From assembly GCA_030622295.1 (NCBI GenBank), contig JAUXGI010000116.1, positions 1-5,245 of the forward strand: 5,245 nucleotides of DNA, in the 5' to 3' direction. Positions 1-5,245 of the stretch are shown here, piece after piece. How positions within the stretch are numbered: the first letter of the stretch is position 1; every line of letters begins with the position of its first letter. Position numbers and translations under genes: made by a program. The notes under the pieces are model-generated. The model had not been told where the DNA came from. It made no database searches and saw only the letters and a list, made by a program, of their open reading frames with translations. Source of the DNA: Planctomycetota bacterium (GTDB lineage Bacteria; Planctomycetota; B129-G9).

Positions 1-2
1 AG

Positions 3-854
3 TGCGAGACGGACTATCACGCTTTCGACATCAACAACTACGACCGGAATATAGGCGGGAACTTCGAGAAGGGCGTGGTCTCGCAGCAGTATTTCGAGAT
101 GGCCTGGAAGATCGCAGGCAAACTGCTTGGAGACCGCTTCTGGGAGGACGGCTACTTCTGGAGCAACGTCGAGGGCGGAGTCGCCACCCGGGAGTTCATC
201 TATGACGAGGACAACCACACGAACCAGGATGCCTTTGTGGAAATCAGTGGCTCGGGCGGCATCGCCTATCCCAGGATGTACTGGGACGCTGACCTGGGAG
301 AATGGCACTTCACCCCGAATGAGAGCGACACCGAGCAGCCGAACGCCTGGGGGTGGCTGGACCATTACGTTGACCATCTGATTCCCGGGCACGAGACCCT
401 CAACAACTTCGTTCGCCACGTGATGGACATCGACGCCCTGGTCGTTCAAGACATGAACGGAAACGGCGTCTATGACGAAGAGGAGGACTACATACTCTTC
501 TCACTCGTGGACGACGGCAGATACAGCAAAATGATGCCCTGGGGCGTGAGCGGTGGAGGGGGATCGACGGAAGAACCGATCAACACACAGTTCGGGGGCC
601 AATACTTCGACGGCGCGACAATCTTCCTCTACCACAACTGCGAGGTCACAACCTACTTCGACCCGTGGACGGGCGTCTTCTTCGGCGAGAGCATCACGAC
701 GACCGGGGGCACGCTGTGGTCCGGCGCATATTTCGCGTATGAGTTGAACGCGCTGGACATCAGCCTGGTGCCGGAGCCTTCGGCGATCATCCTTATCGTC
801 GGCGCCGCCCTGGCAGTCAGCGCGGGCATCATCCGCCGAAAGCTCGGCAGGTAA
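3..854 (+). CDS. PEP-CTERM-anchored exported protein with EF-hand-like loop (5' partial)
   Basis: The reading frame is open from the left edge, where the first full codon is at position 3, to a TAA at 852-854. The 283 residues seen are therefore only the C-terminal part, and the in-frame GTG at 75 is unlikely to be the true start. The end is a textbook PEP-CTERM sorting signal: VPEPS at residues 256-260, a 17-residue hydrophobic helix (261-277) and a basic tail, RRKLGR. In known systems this signal sends a protein through the inner membrane for processing by an exosortase, usually to the cell surface or extracellular matrix. Residues 150-161, DMNGNGVYDEEE, fit the 12-residue EF-hand calcium loop, with D1, N3, N5, G6 and E12. 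The body is rich in Trp, Tyr, Gly and Asp and contains a GGGGS stretch, as in secreted beta-rich proteins. The segments DIDALVVQD and YILFSLVDDG recall other PEP-CTERM proteins from memory only. The specific function is unknown. A strong terminator follows 23 bases after the stop. Confidence 0.9.
   Translation, partial: CETDYHAFDINNYDRNIGGNFEKGVVSQQYFEMAWKIAGKLLGDRFWEDGYFWSNVEGGVATREFIYDEDNHTNQDAFVEISGSGGIAYPRMYWDADLGEWHFTPNESDTEQPNAWGWLDHYVDHLIPGHETLNNFVRHVMDIDALVVQDMNGNGVYDEEEDYILFSLVDDGRYSKMMPWGVSGGGGSTEEPINTQFGGQYFDGATIFLYHNCEVTTYFDPWTGVFFGESITTTGGTLWSGAYFAYELNALDISLVPEPSAIILIVGAALAVSAGIIRRKLGR
450..485 (+). other. EF-hand/dockerin-like calcium-binding loop
   Basis: The codons give D-M-N-G-N-G-V-Y-D-E-E-E. 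Positions 1, 3, 5, 6, 9 and 12 match the canonical D-x-[DN]-x-[DN]-G-x-x-x-x-x-E calcium loop; position 8 is Tyr where Ile/Leu/Val is usual. It is a single loop, without the second loop of a complete dockerin, so a structural calcium site in an extracellular protein is more likely than cohesin binding. Confidence 0.55.
768..851 (+). other. PEP-CTERM sorting signal (exosortase substrate tail)
   Basis: This is the coding segment for the VPEPS motif, a 17-residue Ala/Ile/Val/Leu/Gly transmembrane helix and a six-residue tail with three Arg and one Lys, directly before the stop codon. The order (PEP motif, helix, basic end) and the position at the extreme C-terminus are what define the family. 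It implies that an exosortase is encoded elsewhere in this genome; none is in the window. Confidence 0.9.
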
Positions 855-877
855 GCGCGTTTCGTACCGCATGACGA

Positions 878-912
878 AAAACCGGCCCCGATTTATCGGG
901 GCCGGTTTTCTT
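878..912 (+). terminator. Strong, probably bidirectional intrinsic terminator of the PEP-CTERM gene
   Basis: A perfect 15-bp inverted repeat (878-892 and 895-909) has a GC-rich core, ACCGGCCCCGAT, and only TT between the arms; a 4-nt loop is the realistic fold. The right arm ends in TTTT followed by CTTG. The left arm starts with AAAA after another A, so the minus strand also reads into T5. This makes it a terminator for the plus-strand gene, whose stop is 23 bases upstream, and a possible backstop for transcription coming from the convergent hydrolase gene. Confidence 0.92.
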
Positions 913-948
913 GTTGCACGAGGCTCGGGGAGTCAGACCCCTCCCGTC

Positions 949-968
949 GGGGGCACAGCCCCTTTTTT
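949..968 (+). terminator. Possible second plus-strand intrinsic terminator
   Basis: GGGG (950-953), loop CACAG and CCCC (959-962) run directly into six T residues (963-968). The stem is short, but the stem-plus-T6 layout is typical. It would act as a tandem backup to the terminator at 878-912. A GGGGAGTCAGAC box lies just before it (927-938) and is repeated in inverted orientation beside the minus-strand terminator. Confidence 0.5.
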
Positions 969-1016
969 CATTTCGCGTTCTGGTAGTTTCGGGCAATGCC
1001 CGGGATTAGAAAGCGC

Positions 1017-1043
1017 AAAAGGAAAAGACCCCGCAAGGCGGGG
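1017..1043 (-). terminator. Intrinsic terminator of the glycoside hydrolase gene
   Basis: Read on the minus strand, CCCCGC (1043-1038), loop CTT and GCGGGG (1034-1029) form a 6-bp GC stem followed by TCTTTTCCTTTT. It begins 51 bases beyond the hydrolase stop codon (TAG at 1094-1096) and is oriented to end that transcript. On the plus strand the same hairpin is followed by CTCCTCGG, not by T residues, so it is directional. Confidence 0.8.
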
Positions 1044-1093
1044 CTCCTCGGCGTCTGACCCCCTCGCGGCGAAAATCCCGGGGAGAATGCGGG

Positions 1094-4087
1094 CTAAGGC
1101 ATATCCAGCGGAACCACCGCGGAGGGAGGACCGGTAACGCCGTTCGCGTCATAAGCCCTCACGGCGAGGTAGAGCCTCCCGCTGATTTGCGGATATATCA
1201 CCTTCATTGTGCTGCCGCCGGCGTCAATCGTGTATTCATCGAGGTTTTGAGGAGTTGTGCCGTAGGATATCCTGTAACCGGCGGCGTCCTGCACCGCTTC
1301 CCACCTGATGATGAGGGCGCTCCCTATGACCTGTGTGATTACGTTGGGCGGCGCGCCCATCACGTTTACGTGAATCACGTTTGACTGGGGGCTTTCCGCG
1401 CCGTCGGCAAAGAGGGCCTTCACTGAAGCATATATGGAATCACCGGCGCTCATCCTGAAGAACAGTCTGGTTCCCATCCGAATGCACACCTGGCCGCCGG
1501 GATAGTCCTCCGTTCCGCCGAAGGGGTACGCCTGCGTCTCACCCCACTGCAGCACGTAGGATGCGCCGTCCGGCACACGTGTCCAGGACAGTTCGACGTT
1601 GCCGTCGCTCAGATACCTGACGGACAGGGTCGGCGCGGAGAACCTGTCAATCTCGATGGCCGTCATGGAGAGCGGCTCGGCGGTGTAAGTGAATTCGGCG
1701 CCGCCTACATCCACTTCGGACTCCTGTATCGTTATGTTGTCGGGATTTTCAAGGTTCGTGTCGAACACGCCCTTGCCTCCGCCGCCGAGCGTGTAGACCC
1801 GCGCGATGCCGGGGGACGCGGTGAAGTTGCGCAGTGCGAAGTTCACGTTGATGGTCTTGTCGAGGCTGCGGTTGATGACGATTATTTTCAGTACAGAGTC
1901 GTTCTCGCTCAGGCTCGCGTACGCGGAGATACAGGGCGCTTTGTGGTACACCTTGCCGGTTTTGTAGCTCGGGATTTCGTACTCGGGCGAACTCGTCGTC
2001 GTGCTGAGATACCTCGTGCCGAAGTGTTCGTAGAAGAGTCGATAGGCCCAGTAACTTGGATTGAGGCAGTCGCTGCCGATGACGCCGTATGTGAACTTGC
2101 GGTCATTGATGAGCAGCCAGTCTGTGTCCCAGGCGTTCGGCCCGCCATGTTCGATGGTCTCCAGACGGTAGCCCAGCCGGTATATGGCGTAGCCCAGGTC
2201 GGCCCCCTGCCCGTCGCCGTAGACGAGGCAGAAGCCGTGCTCATCCTGCGACGTGATAATCTCGTCGTGGTCATCCCGGTCGGGCAGATACTGCCGCAAC
2301 TTGTCGCGCGCGGCTGCGTGTCGGCGAATCCAGGGCTTGCCGCTGGTGACACCCGTTGCCGCCGATATGCCCAGCAGACGCGGTACCTGATTGCCCAGGC
2401 TGACACCCTGTTCGTAGGAGTAGTCGTGCTGGATGCACAGCCAATCGAGAACGTCCTTGTTGGCGGTCAGCACTTCTCTATCCCAGTTCGGGCCGTCGTA
2501 CATGAAGACGCCGATTTTGATGGACGGGTCAACCTCTTTCATCTTCAGGGCGTGCTGGTAACTCGCCTGGGCGTAGAGCGCCGGATTGTCTTTCGGCCAG
2601 TTTTCGGCCCAGTAAGGCTCGTTGCCCATGGTGAAGTATCGTACGTTGTATGGCTCGACACGGCCGCGGGCGGCGCGCAGATTGGCCCAGTTGTCCGATG
2701 GCGTGTTGTGTGTGAAGTCGAGTTGCCGGGCTCTGACCGCGTAGTCCGGGTCCGCCTCTCCGTTCACATACTCCACCAGGTCCGCGCTGAACTGCGGCGT
2801 CAGGTGGTCGCGGCCGGTATCCGGCGGAAACAGCACGGTCTGCACCACGGGCACACTGCCGGCCTTCTCGGCATAGTAGAGGAAGTCGTCGACGGTCGTG
2901 GCGCTGGAGTCGAAGTGTACCGCGTGGATGAAATCGCGCGGGTCGCCCGGCTCCACACCCACATACGTATCGTGCGCCCTGAAGGCGTCGATGTATAGCG
3001 TGCCTTCCGCGTCCTGGCCGCCGACACATCCCAGCGTGACCTTGCGCGTGCCGGTATGGACCGAGGAGGACGTGTCGAGGTCGGTCTTTATGTCCTGACG
3101 AACGCCGTCGAGGTAGTAGGCGCAAGCGCCGGACTCGGACCCGGTCACGTAGTAGACCTCCAGTGTGTGCCACTCGCCGCGGGTAAATTGATTCGAAACT
3201 CTCAGAGCGGTGGTCGCGTGGGGATTACCGTTGATGGTGCTGTAGGCGACTACATCCAGACGCATATCCTCGCGGAGGTAGACCTTGTAATTGCTGTTCC
3301 AACCGCCGCTTTCAGTGTTCACAAGGCACCACATGTCGTCCTCGGGGGACGCGAAGGGGACCTCGTCATCTACCTTGAAGTCAAACCGTATATAGTGAAC
3401 ATCATCACGTACGATAACGTTGCCTTCTTCATCCCTGAAGATTATCATCATGGCCGCCTGGGCGGTACCGGCCACCTTTCGCACACAGGCGCAGTGGCGG
3501 ATGTCCGTCGCCTGCCAGTAGTCGAGGCATACGGCGCTCGGTTTTTCCACCGATGGAATAGCGCCGGAGCCGGAAACGCCGAAGACCGGCCAGGTTATCT
3601 CATAGCCGCCCTCGAGAGGCTTGTGGGTGTCCCAGCGATAGTTCGAGTCCGGTCCCGCCGTGTGCGCCCATATCCAGAAGCCCGGCGTGAGTTTCTTGAG
3701 GTGCTCAAGGTTCTTGTACAGAGAGTAGACCTCAAGTTCTTTCATGATCTTGCCGCCGAAGTTCGCCTTGTTGACCGGGTAGCGCACATTGCCCGCGTCA
3801 ATGCAGACGGAGGCTGTGGCATCCGCCTCCCCCACTCCATCATAGCCGAGTGGCGGCGGCGAAAGGTCCGGCGCATGGGAGTCCTCCGGCGAAGAGCCCT
3901 CTGAATCCTCGGGCTGAGGAGGGACTTCAGGTGTTGTGCCGCTTTCTTCAGACAAATAGTCTCGCGGCTTCGCCTCGGCATCAGGACATGGAAAGGTGGA
4001 ATTGATTAGAAGCAGGGCTGCAAAAACCCCGGCAAGCAGAAGTGACCTCGCAATTGCTCCCCTTATGCGCTTCGTCCGTCGTTTCAT
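1094..4087 (-). CDS. Secreted multidomain glycoside hydrolase (clan GH-A, GH51-like) with LamG-like insert and two FN3 domains
   Basis: This 997-residue secreted protein starts at ATG 4087 with GGAGA five bases upstream and stops at TAG 1094-1096. Residues 1-39 form a Sec signal peptide: basic start, hydrophobic stretch 16-29, likely cleavage after AEA. An acidic Pro/Ser linker covers about 44-85. Residues 98-170 look like the start of a beta/alpha barrel. About 180-378 look like a LamG/concanavalin-type beta-sandwich (GEWHTLEVYY, YYLDGV, LYIDAFRA). The barrel resumes at about 385 with TVDDFLYYAEKAG. Candidate catalytic residues are E490 (acid/base, in MGNEPYW) and E616 (nucleophile, in SQDEHG); H554 sits in the IQHDYS strand. 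A beta-domain covers about 730-815, with FN3 domains at about 817-909 and 912-995. The layout best resembles GH51 alpha-L-arabinofuranosidases acting on plant-type or matrix polysaccharides, but the family and substrate are inferred. There is no PEP-CTERM, LPXTG or membrane anchor at the C-terminus, so the mature protein is probably periplasmic or released. At least a dozen cysteines suggest disulfides. The protein being a hydrolase is fairly secure; GH51 itself is less so. Confidence 0.88.
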   Translation of the reverse strand: MKRRTKRIRGAIARSLLLAGVFAALLLINSTFPCPDAEAKPRDYLSEESGTTPEVPPQPEDSEGSSPEDSHAPDLSPPPLGYDGVGEADATASVCIDAGNVRYPVNKANFGGKIMKELEVYSLYKNLEHLKKLTPGFWIWAHTAGPDSNYRWDTHKPLEGGYEITWPVFGVSGSGAIPSVEKPSAVCLDYWQATDIRHCACVRKVAGTAQAAMMIIFRDEEGNVIVRDDVHYIRFDFKVDDEVPFASPEDDMWCLVNTESGGWNSNYKVYLREDMRLDVVAYSTINGNPHATTALRVSNQFTRGEWHTLEVYYVTGSESGACAYYLDGVRQDIKTDLDTSSSVHTGTRKVTLGCVGGQDAEGTLYIDAFRAHDTYVGVEPGDPRDFIHAVHFDSSATTVDDFLYYAEKAGSVPVVQTVLFPPDTGRDHLTPQFSADLVEYVNGEADPDYAVRARQLDFTHNTPSDNWANLRAARGRVEPYNVRYFTMGNEPYWAENWPKDNPALYAQASYQHALKMKEVDPSIKIGVFMYDGPNWDREVLTANKDVLDWLCIQHDYSYEQGVSLGNQVPRLLGISAATGVTSGKPWIRRHAAARDKLRQYLPDRDDHDEIITSQDEHGFCLVYGDGQGADLGYAIYRLGYRLETIEHGGPNAWDTDWLLINDRKFTYGVIGSDCLNPSYWAYRLFYEHFGTRYLSTTTSSPEYEIPSYKTGKVYHKAPCISAYASLSENDSVLKIIVINRSLDKTINVNFALRNFTASPGIARVYTLGGGGKGVFDTNLENPDNITIQESEVDVGGAEFTYTAEPLSMTAIEIDRFSAPTLSVRYLSDGNVELSWTRVPDGASYVLQWGETQAYPFGGTEDYPGGQVCIRMGTRLFFRMSAGDSIYASVKALFADGAESPQSNVIHVNVMGAPPNVITQVIGSALIIRWEAVQDAAGYRISYGTTPQNLDEYTIDAGGSTMKVIYPQISGRLYLAVRAYDANGVTGPPSAVVPLDMP

Positions 4088-4098
4088 CAGTATCTCCG
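4088..4098 (-). promoter_or_regulatory. Ribosome binding site of the hydrolase gene
   Basis: The minus strand reads GGAGA (4097-4093), then TACTG, then ATG (4087). The five-base spacing and purine-rich core support the ATG at 4087 as the start. The encoded N-terminus, with seven basic residues before a hydrophobic run, is a proper signal peptide, which independently supports this start. Confidence 0.8.
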
Positions 4099-4186
4099 AT
4101 GTGTTTTACCCAAATACCGGCCAACTTGAAATCGCTCCGGATTTCACCAGATGTTCAACCGCAATGTTAAGCCCGATATGCTAATA

Positions 4187-4228
4187 GAAAAACCACACGT
4201 TCCCTGTAGCCTGTCTACAACGTGTGGT
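4187..4228 (-). terminator. Strong intrinsic terminator between mnmE and the hydrolase gene
   Basis: On the minus strand ACCACACGTT (4228-4219) pairs perfectly over 10 bp with AACGTGTGGT (4201-4192). Inside, GTAG (4218-4215) pairs with CTAC (4209-4206) around a 5-nt loop, leaving a 4-nt AGGG bulge on one side. The right arm runs into T5 and then CTATT. The plus-strand side has no T-tract, so it works only toward the hydrolase gene. It would end transcripts from the promoter at 4282-4310 and any read-through from mnmE. Confidence 0.88.
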
Positions 4229-4274
4229 ATGAACTTCTCCCTATGGAGCGACTCGCACAGTCGCAACCCGTACT
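4187..4274 (-). ncRNA. Candidate ~88-nt small RNA or terminated leader RNA
   Basis: A sigma70-like promoter (4310-4282) predicts a start near 4275-4273, and a strong intrinsic terminator ends about 88 nt later. No plausible coding sequence lies between them. Minus-strand folding seen by eye shows GCGACT/AGTCGC (4264-4259 with 4253-4248, 5-nt loop), a short CTCC/GGAG hairpin (4248-4245 with 4240-4237, 4-nt loop) and the terminator hairpin. The T-tract at the 3' end is typical of stand-alone bacterial small RNAs. Alternatively this is the 5' leader of the hydrolase, whose ATG lies about 187 nt downstream of the predicted start, with the terminator acting as an attenuator. I found no obvious antiterminator pairing and recognise no known riboswitch core, which slightly favours a free small RNA. 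Its target is unknown. Confidence 0.5.
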
Positions 4275-4281
4275 GACTACC

Positions 4282-4310
4282 AATCTAGCACGGGGAACGG
4301 AGTCTGTCAA
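4282..4310 (-). promoter_or_regulatory. Sigma70-type promoter (minus strand)
   Basis: The minus strand has TTGACA (4310-4305), a perfect -35 consensus, a 17-bp spacer (4304-4288) and TAGATT (4287-4282), a 4-of-6 match to TATAAT. The predicted start is at about 4275-4273. It lies downstream of mnmE and upstream of the hydrolase, and it points into the hairpin cassette that ends at about 4187. It could drive the small RNA alone, or also the hydrolase by read-through. Confidence 0.7.
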
Positions 4311-4482
4311 GAGGCTTTATGCGCCCAAGAGGTATTATGCAACCCCTCCCCTGCCTGCCGTCTGCGGGCTTTCCGTCAAACCGCCGCGAGAATAACACAT
4401 TGCCGCAAATCCCCTTATCGGCAGCGCGGCTTGCGGTCTTGAACCTTTTTTTGGCCGTTTCGCGATTTTTTTTTGCCTTTTT
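4311..4482. other. Non-coding spacer after mnmE with phased A-tracts and a GC-rich inverted repeat
   Basis: I see no credible gene in these 172 bases. Next to the mnmE stop, T-runs on the plus strand (4446-4452, 4458-4460, 4466-4474, 4478-4482) are centred about 10-11 bases apart, the pattern of intrinsically curved DNA. A larger imperfect inverted repeat pairs CAAACCGC (4377-4384) with GCGGTCTTG (4433-4441, one bulged base). Within it TGCCG (4401-4405) pairs with CGGCA (4419-4423). Neither side gives a clean intrinsic terminator for mnmE, because the minus strand is A-rich before the repeat and shows only TTTG after it. Confidence 0.5.
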
Positions 4483-5245
4483 CTATTTTCCTATGCAAAA
4501 TCGGGAAAATATCCGGTTCAGCAACTCATCCGTCGGCACCTCGCCTATCACTTCTCCCAGGGCCCGCGCCGCGCGCCGCAGTTCGTACGCCGTCAACTCC
4601 TCGCCGGGCGCGCTCAGCGCCGCATCGAGAGCGTCGCGCGCCTCTTCCATGCACACGGTCTGGCGGAGATTCGGCACGAAGGCATGACTTCCGGACACCT
4701 GCAGTTCGACGGCCTGCACGAGGGCGCGTTTGAGTTCACCCAGCCCGTCACCTCGCAACGCAGAAACCGCTATCGCCCGGCAAGGCCACTTTCCCACGGG
4801 CAGGAGCACCGCAGGACCGGCAAGGTCCGCCTTGTTCAGCACAACAATGTCCGGCTCCCTTCCCGGACAGGGCGCAGCGCTGGAAGCGCCGCGCGCGCCC
4901 AGCACGCAGACCAGCAGGCTCGCCACGGCGGCCTGTTCGTGCGAGCGTGCCTGGGCCACCTGTTCCACCAGGTCCTCGGTCTCCCTTATCCCCGCGGTAT
5001 CCACGAGGCGCAGAAGAACGCCGTCGATTTCCAGCCACGCCTGGAGATAGTCCCGGGTCGTGCCCGGCAGGTGTGAGACAATTGCCTGCTCCTCCCCCAC
5101 CAGGGCGTTGAACAACGTGGACTTGCCGGCGTTCGCGGGACCGTAGAGCACCACGGGTATGCCCTCCGCCGGTACCAGGCGCGAGGCCCGCCGCAGAATA
5201 CCGCCGATATCTTCCTGTATCAGGTTGATGCGGTTTCGAACTTCC
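4483..5245 (-). CDS. mnmE: tRNA uridine-5-carboxymethylaminomethyl(34) synthesis GTPase MnmE, C-terminal part
   Basis: MnmE (TrmE) works with MnmG to modify the wobble uridine U34 of certain tRNAs in the cytoplasm. The frame is open to the right edge, so the visible 253 residues are roughly the last 55% of a protein usually near 450 residues; the GTG at 5154 lies inside the G domain and is not the start. All G-domain motifs are present: G1 GPANAGKST, whose Asn matches the potassium-binding residue known in E. coli MnmE; G2 GTTRD; G3 DTAGIRE; G4 NKADL; and G5 SALRGDG. Residues before G1 are the helical-domain segment, and the C-terminal helices end in FCIGK, the family's diagnostic terminus with its catalytic-site Cys. 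The stop is TAG at 4483-4485. The mnmE-typical sequence makes this assignment secure. The next gene on the same strand starts about 395 bases downstream and is separated from it by a promoter and a terminator. Confidence 0.97.
   Translation of the reverse strand, partial: EVRNRINLIQEDIGGILRRASRLVPAEGIPVVLYGPANAGKSTLFNALVGEEQAIVSHLPGTTRDYLQAWLEIDGVLLRLVDTAGIRETEDLVEQVAQARSHEQAAVASLLVCVLGARGASSAAPCPGREPDIVVLNKADLAGPAVLLPVGKWPCRAIAVSALRGDGLGELKRALVQAVELQVSGSHAFVPNLRQTVCMEEARDALDAALSAPGEELTAYELRRAARALGEVIGEVPTDELLNRIFSRFCIGK

Larger units (their letters stand above)
926..1066. repeat. Imperfect inverted pair of GTCAGAC-plus-terminator modules
   Basis: The plus strand reads GGGGAGTCAGAC at 927-938 and the minus strand reads GGGGGTCAGAC within 1064-1053. 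Each copy is followed, in its own direction, by a C/G-rich hairpin and a T-tract (949-968 and 1043-1017). Between them lie CGGGC-AAT-GCCCG (990-1002) and part of a second inverted pair, CCCGGGATT (999-1007) with AATCCCGGG (1074-1082). The shared order of box, hairpin and T-tract suggests either duplicated terminator modules or a small palindromic (REP- or MITE-like) element in the convergent gap. No transposase and no target duplication are evident. Confidence 0.4.

Noticed and set aside
871..1137. Plus-strand open frame covering the convergent intergenic region
   Set aside because: It runs through three terminator hairpins, has no good ribosome site and overlaps the 3' end of the hydrolase gene; its composition is low-complexity Arg/Pro/Gly.
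1943..3904. Two long plus-strand open frames (1943-2998 and 3056-3904) opposite the hydrolase gene
   Set aside because: They are antisense to a gene with clear signal peptide, domains and ribosome site. Their translations are Val/Arg/Gly-rich without recognisable motifs, as expected from GC-rich codon bias on the opposite strand.
3971..4087. Lipoprotein signal for the hydrolase (Cys34 in TFPC)
   Set aside because: The residues before Cys34 (T-F-P) do not fit a lipobox, and an AEA cleavage site follows six residues later, so an ordinary Sec signal is preferred. The RR pairs near the start also lack a Tat consensus.
4088..4180. A separate promoter for the hydrolase between the terminator and its start codon
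   Set aside because: The best candidate (TTTCAA, 17 bp, TAAAAC on the minus strand) matches poorly and would place the transcript start in or next to the ribosome binding site.
4187..4274. Known riboswitch, T-box or tRNA in the hairpin cassette
   Set aside because: I could not match its hairpin order or loops to cores I know (c-di-GMP, fluoride, preQ1, guanidine, T-box), and there is no tRNA cloverleaf.
4311..4733. Plus-strand open frames overlapping the mnmE 3' end and spacer (for example from 4319 and 4473)
   Set aside because: They overlap the secure mnmE C-terminus in antisense, cross T-rich spacer sequence and show no ribosome site or motif.

Overview
The window looks like bacterial chromosome from a moderately GC-rich, Gram-negative-type organism that exports proteins and carries a PEP-CTERM/exosortase sorting system. 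A Planctomycetes/Verrucomicrobia-like or Hydrogenedentes-like lineage would fit. That placement is inference from a PEP-CTERM tail and a large secreted glycoside hydrolase; no marker here fixes the taxon, and mnmE is near-universal in bacteria.

Layout. (1) 3-854, plus strand: the last 283 codons of an exported protein with an EF-hand-like calcium loop and a clear C-terminal PEP-CTERM anchor. (2) 855-1093: a convergent intergenic region packed with hairpins. It holds a strong bidirectional terminator, a probable second plus-strand terminator, and a minus-strand terminator for the next gene. Two of these share a GGGG(A)GTCAGAC box in inverted orientation. (3) 1094-4087, minus strand: a 997-residue secreted multidomain protein with a signal peptide, an acidic Pro/Ser linker, a clan GH-A-like catalytic barrel apparently interrupted by a LamG-like beta-sandwich, a C-terminal beta-domain and two FN3 domains. 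It most resembles GH51 alpha-L-arabinofuranosidases, but its catalytic motifs are divergent. (4) 4088-4482: intergenic. A sigma70-type promoter (TTGACA, 17-bp spacer, TAGATT) is followed by about 88 nt of hairpin-rich sequence ending in a strong intrinsic terminator, all on the minus strand. This is either a free-standing small RNA or a terminated leader of the hydrolase gene. The part next to mnmE carries phased A-tracts and an imperfect GC-rich inverted repeat. (5) 4483-5245, minus strand: the C-terminal 253 codons of the tRNA-modification GTPase MnmE, ending in the diagnostic CIGK.

How they fit together. The hydrolase and the PEP-CTERM protein are both envelope or extracellular proteins and converge on a shared terminator region, so they are separate transcription units. 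mnmE is a housekeeping gene upstream of the hydrolase, separated from it by the promoter/terminator cassette. I see no defence system, CRISPR array, tRNA, rRNA or transposase. The two most unusual items are the putative small RNA/leader at 4187-4274 and the beta-sandwich insertion in the hydrolase barrel.
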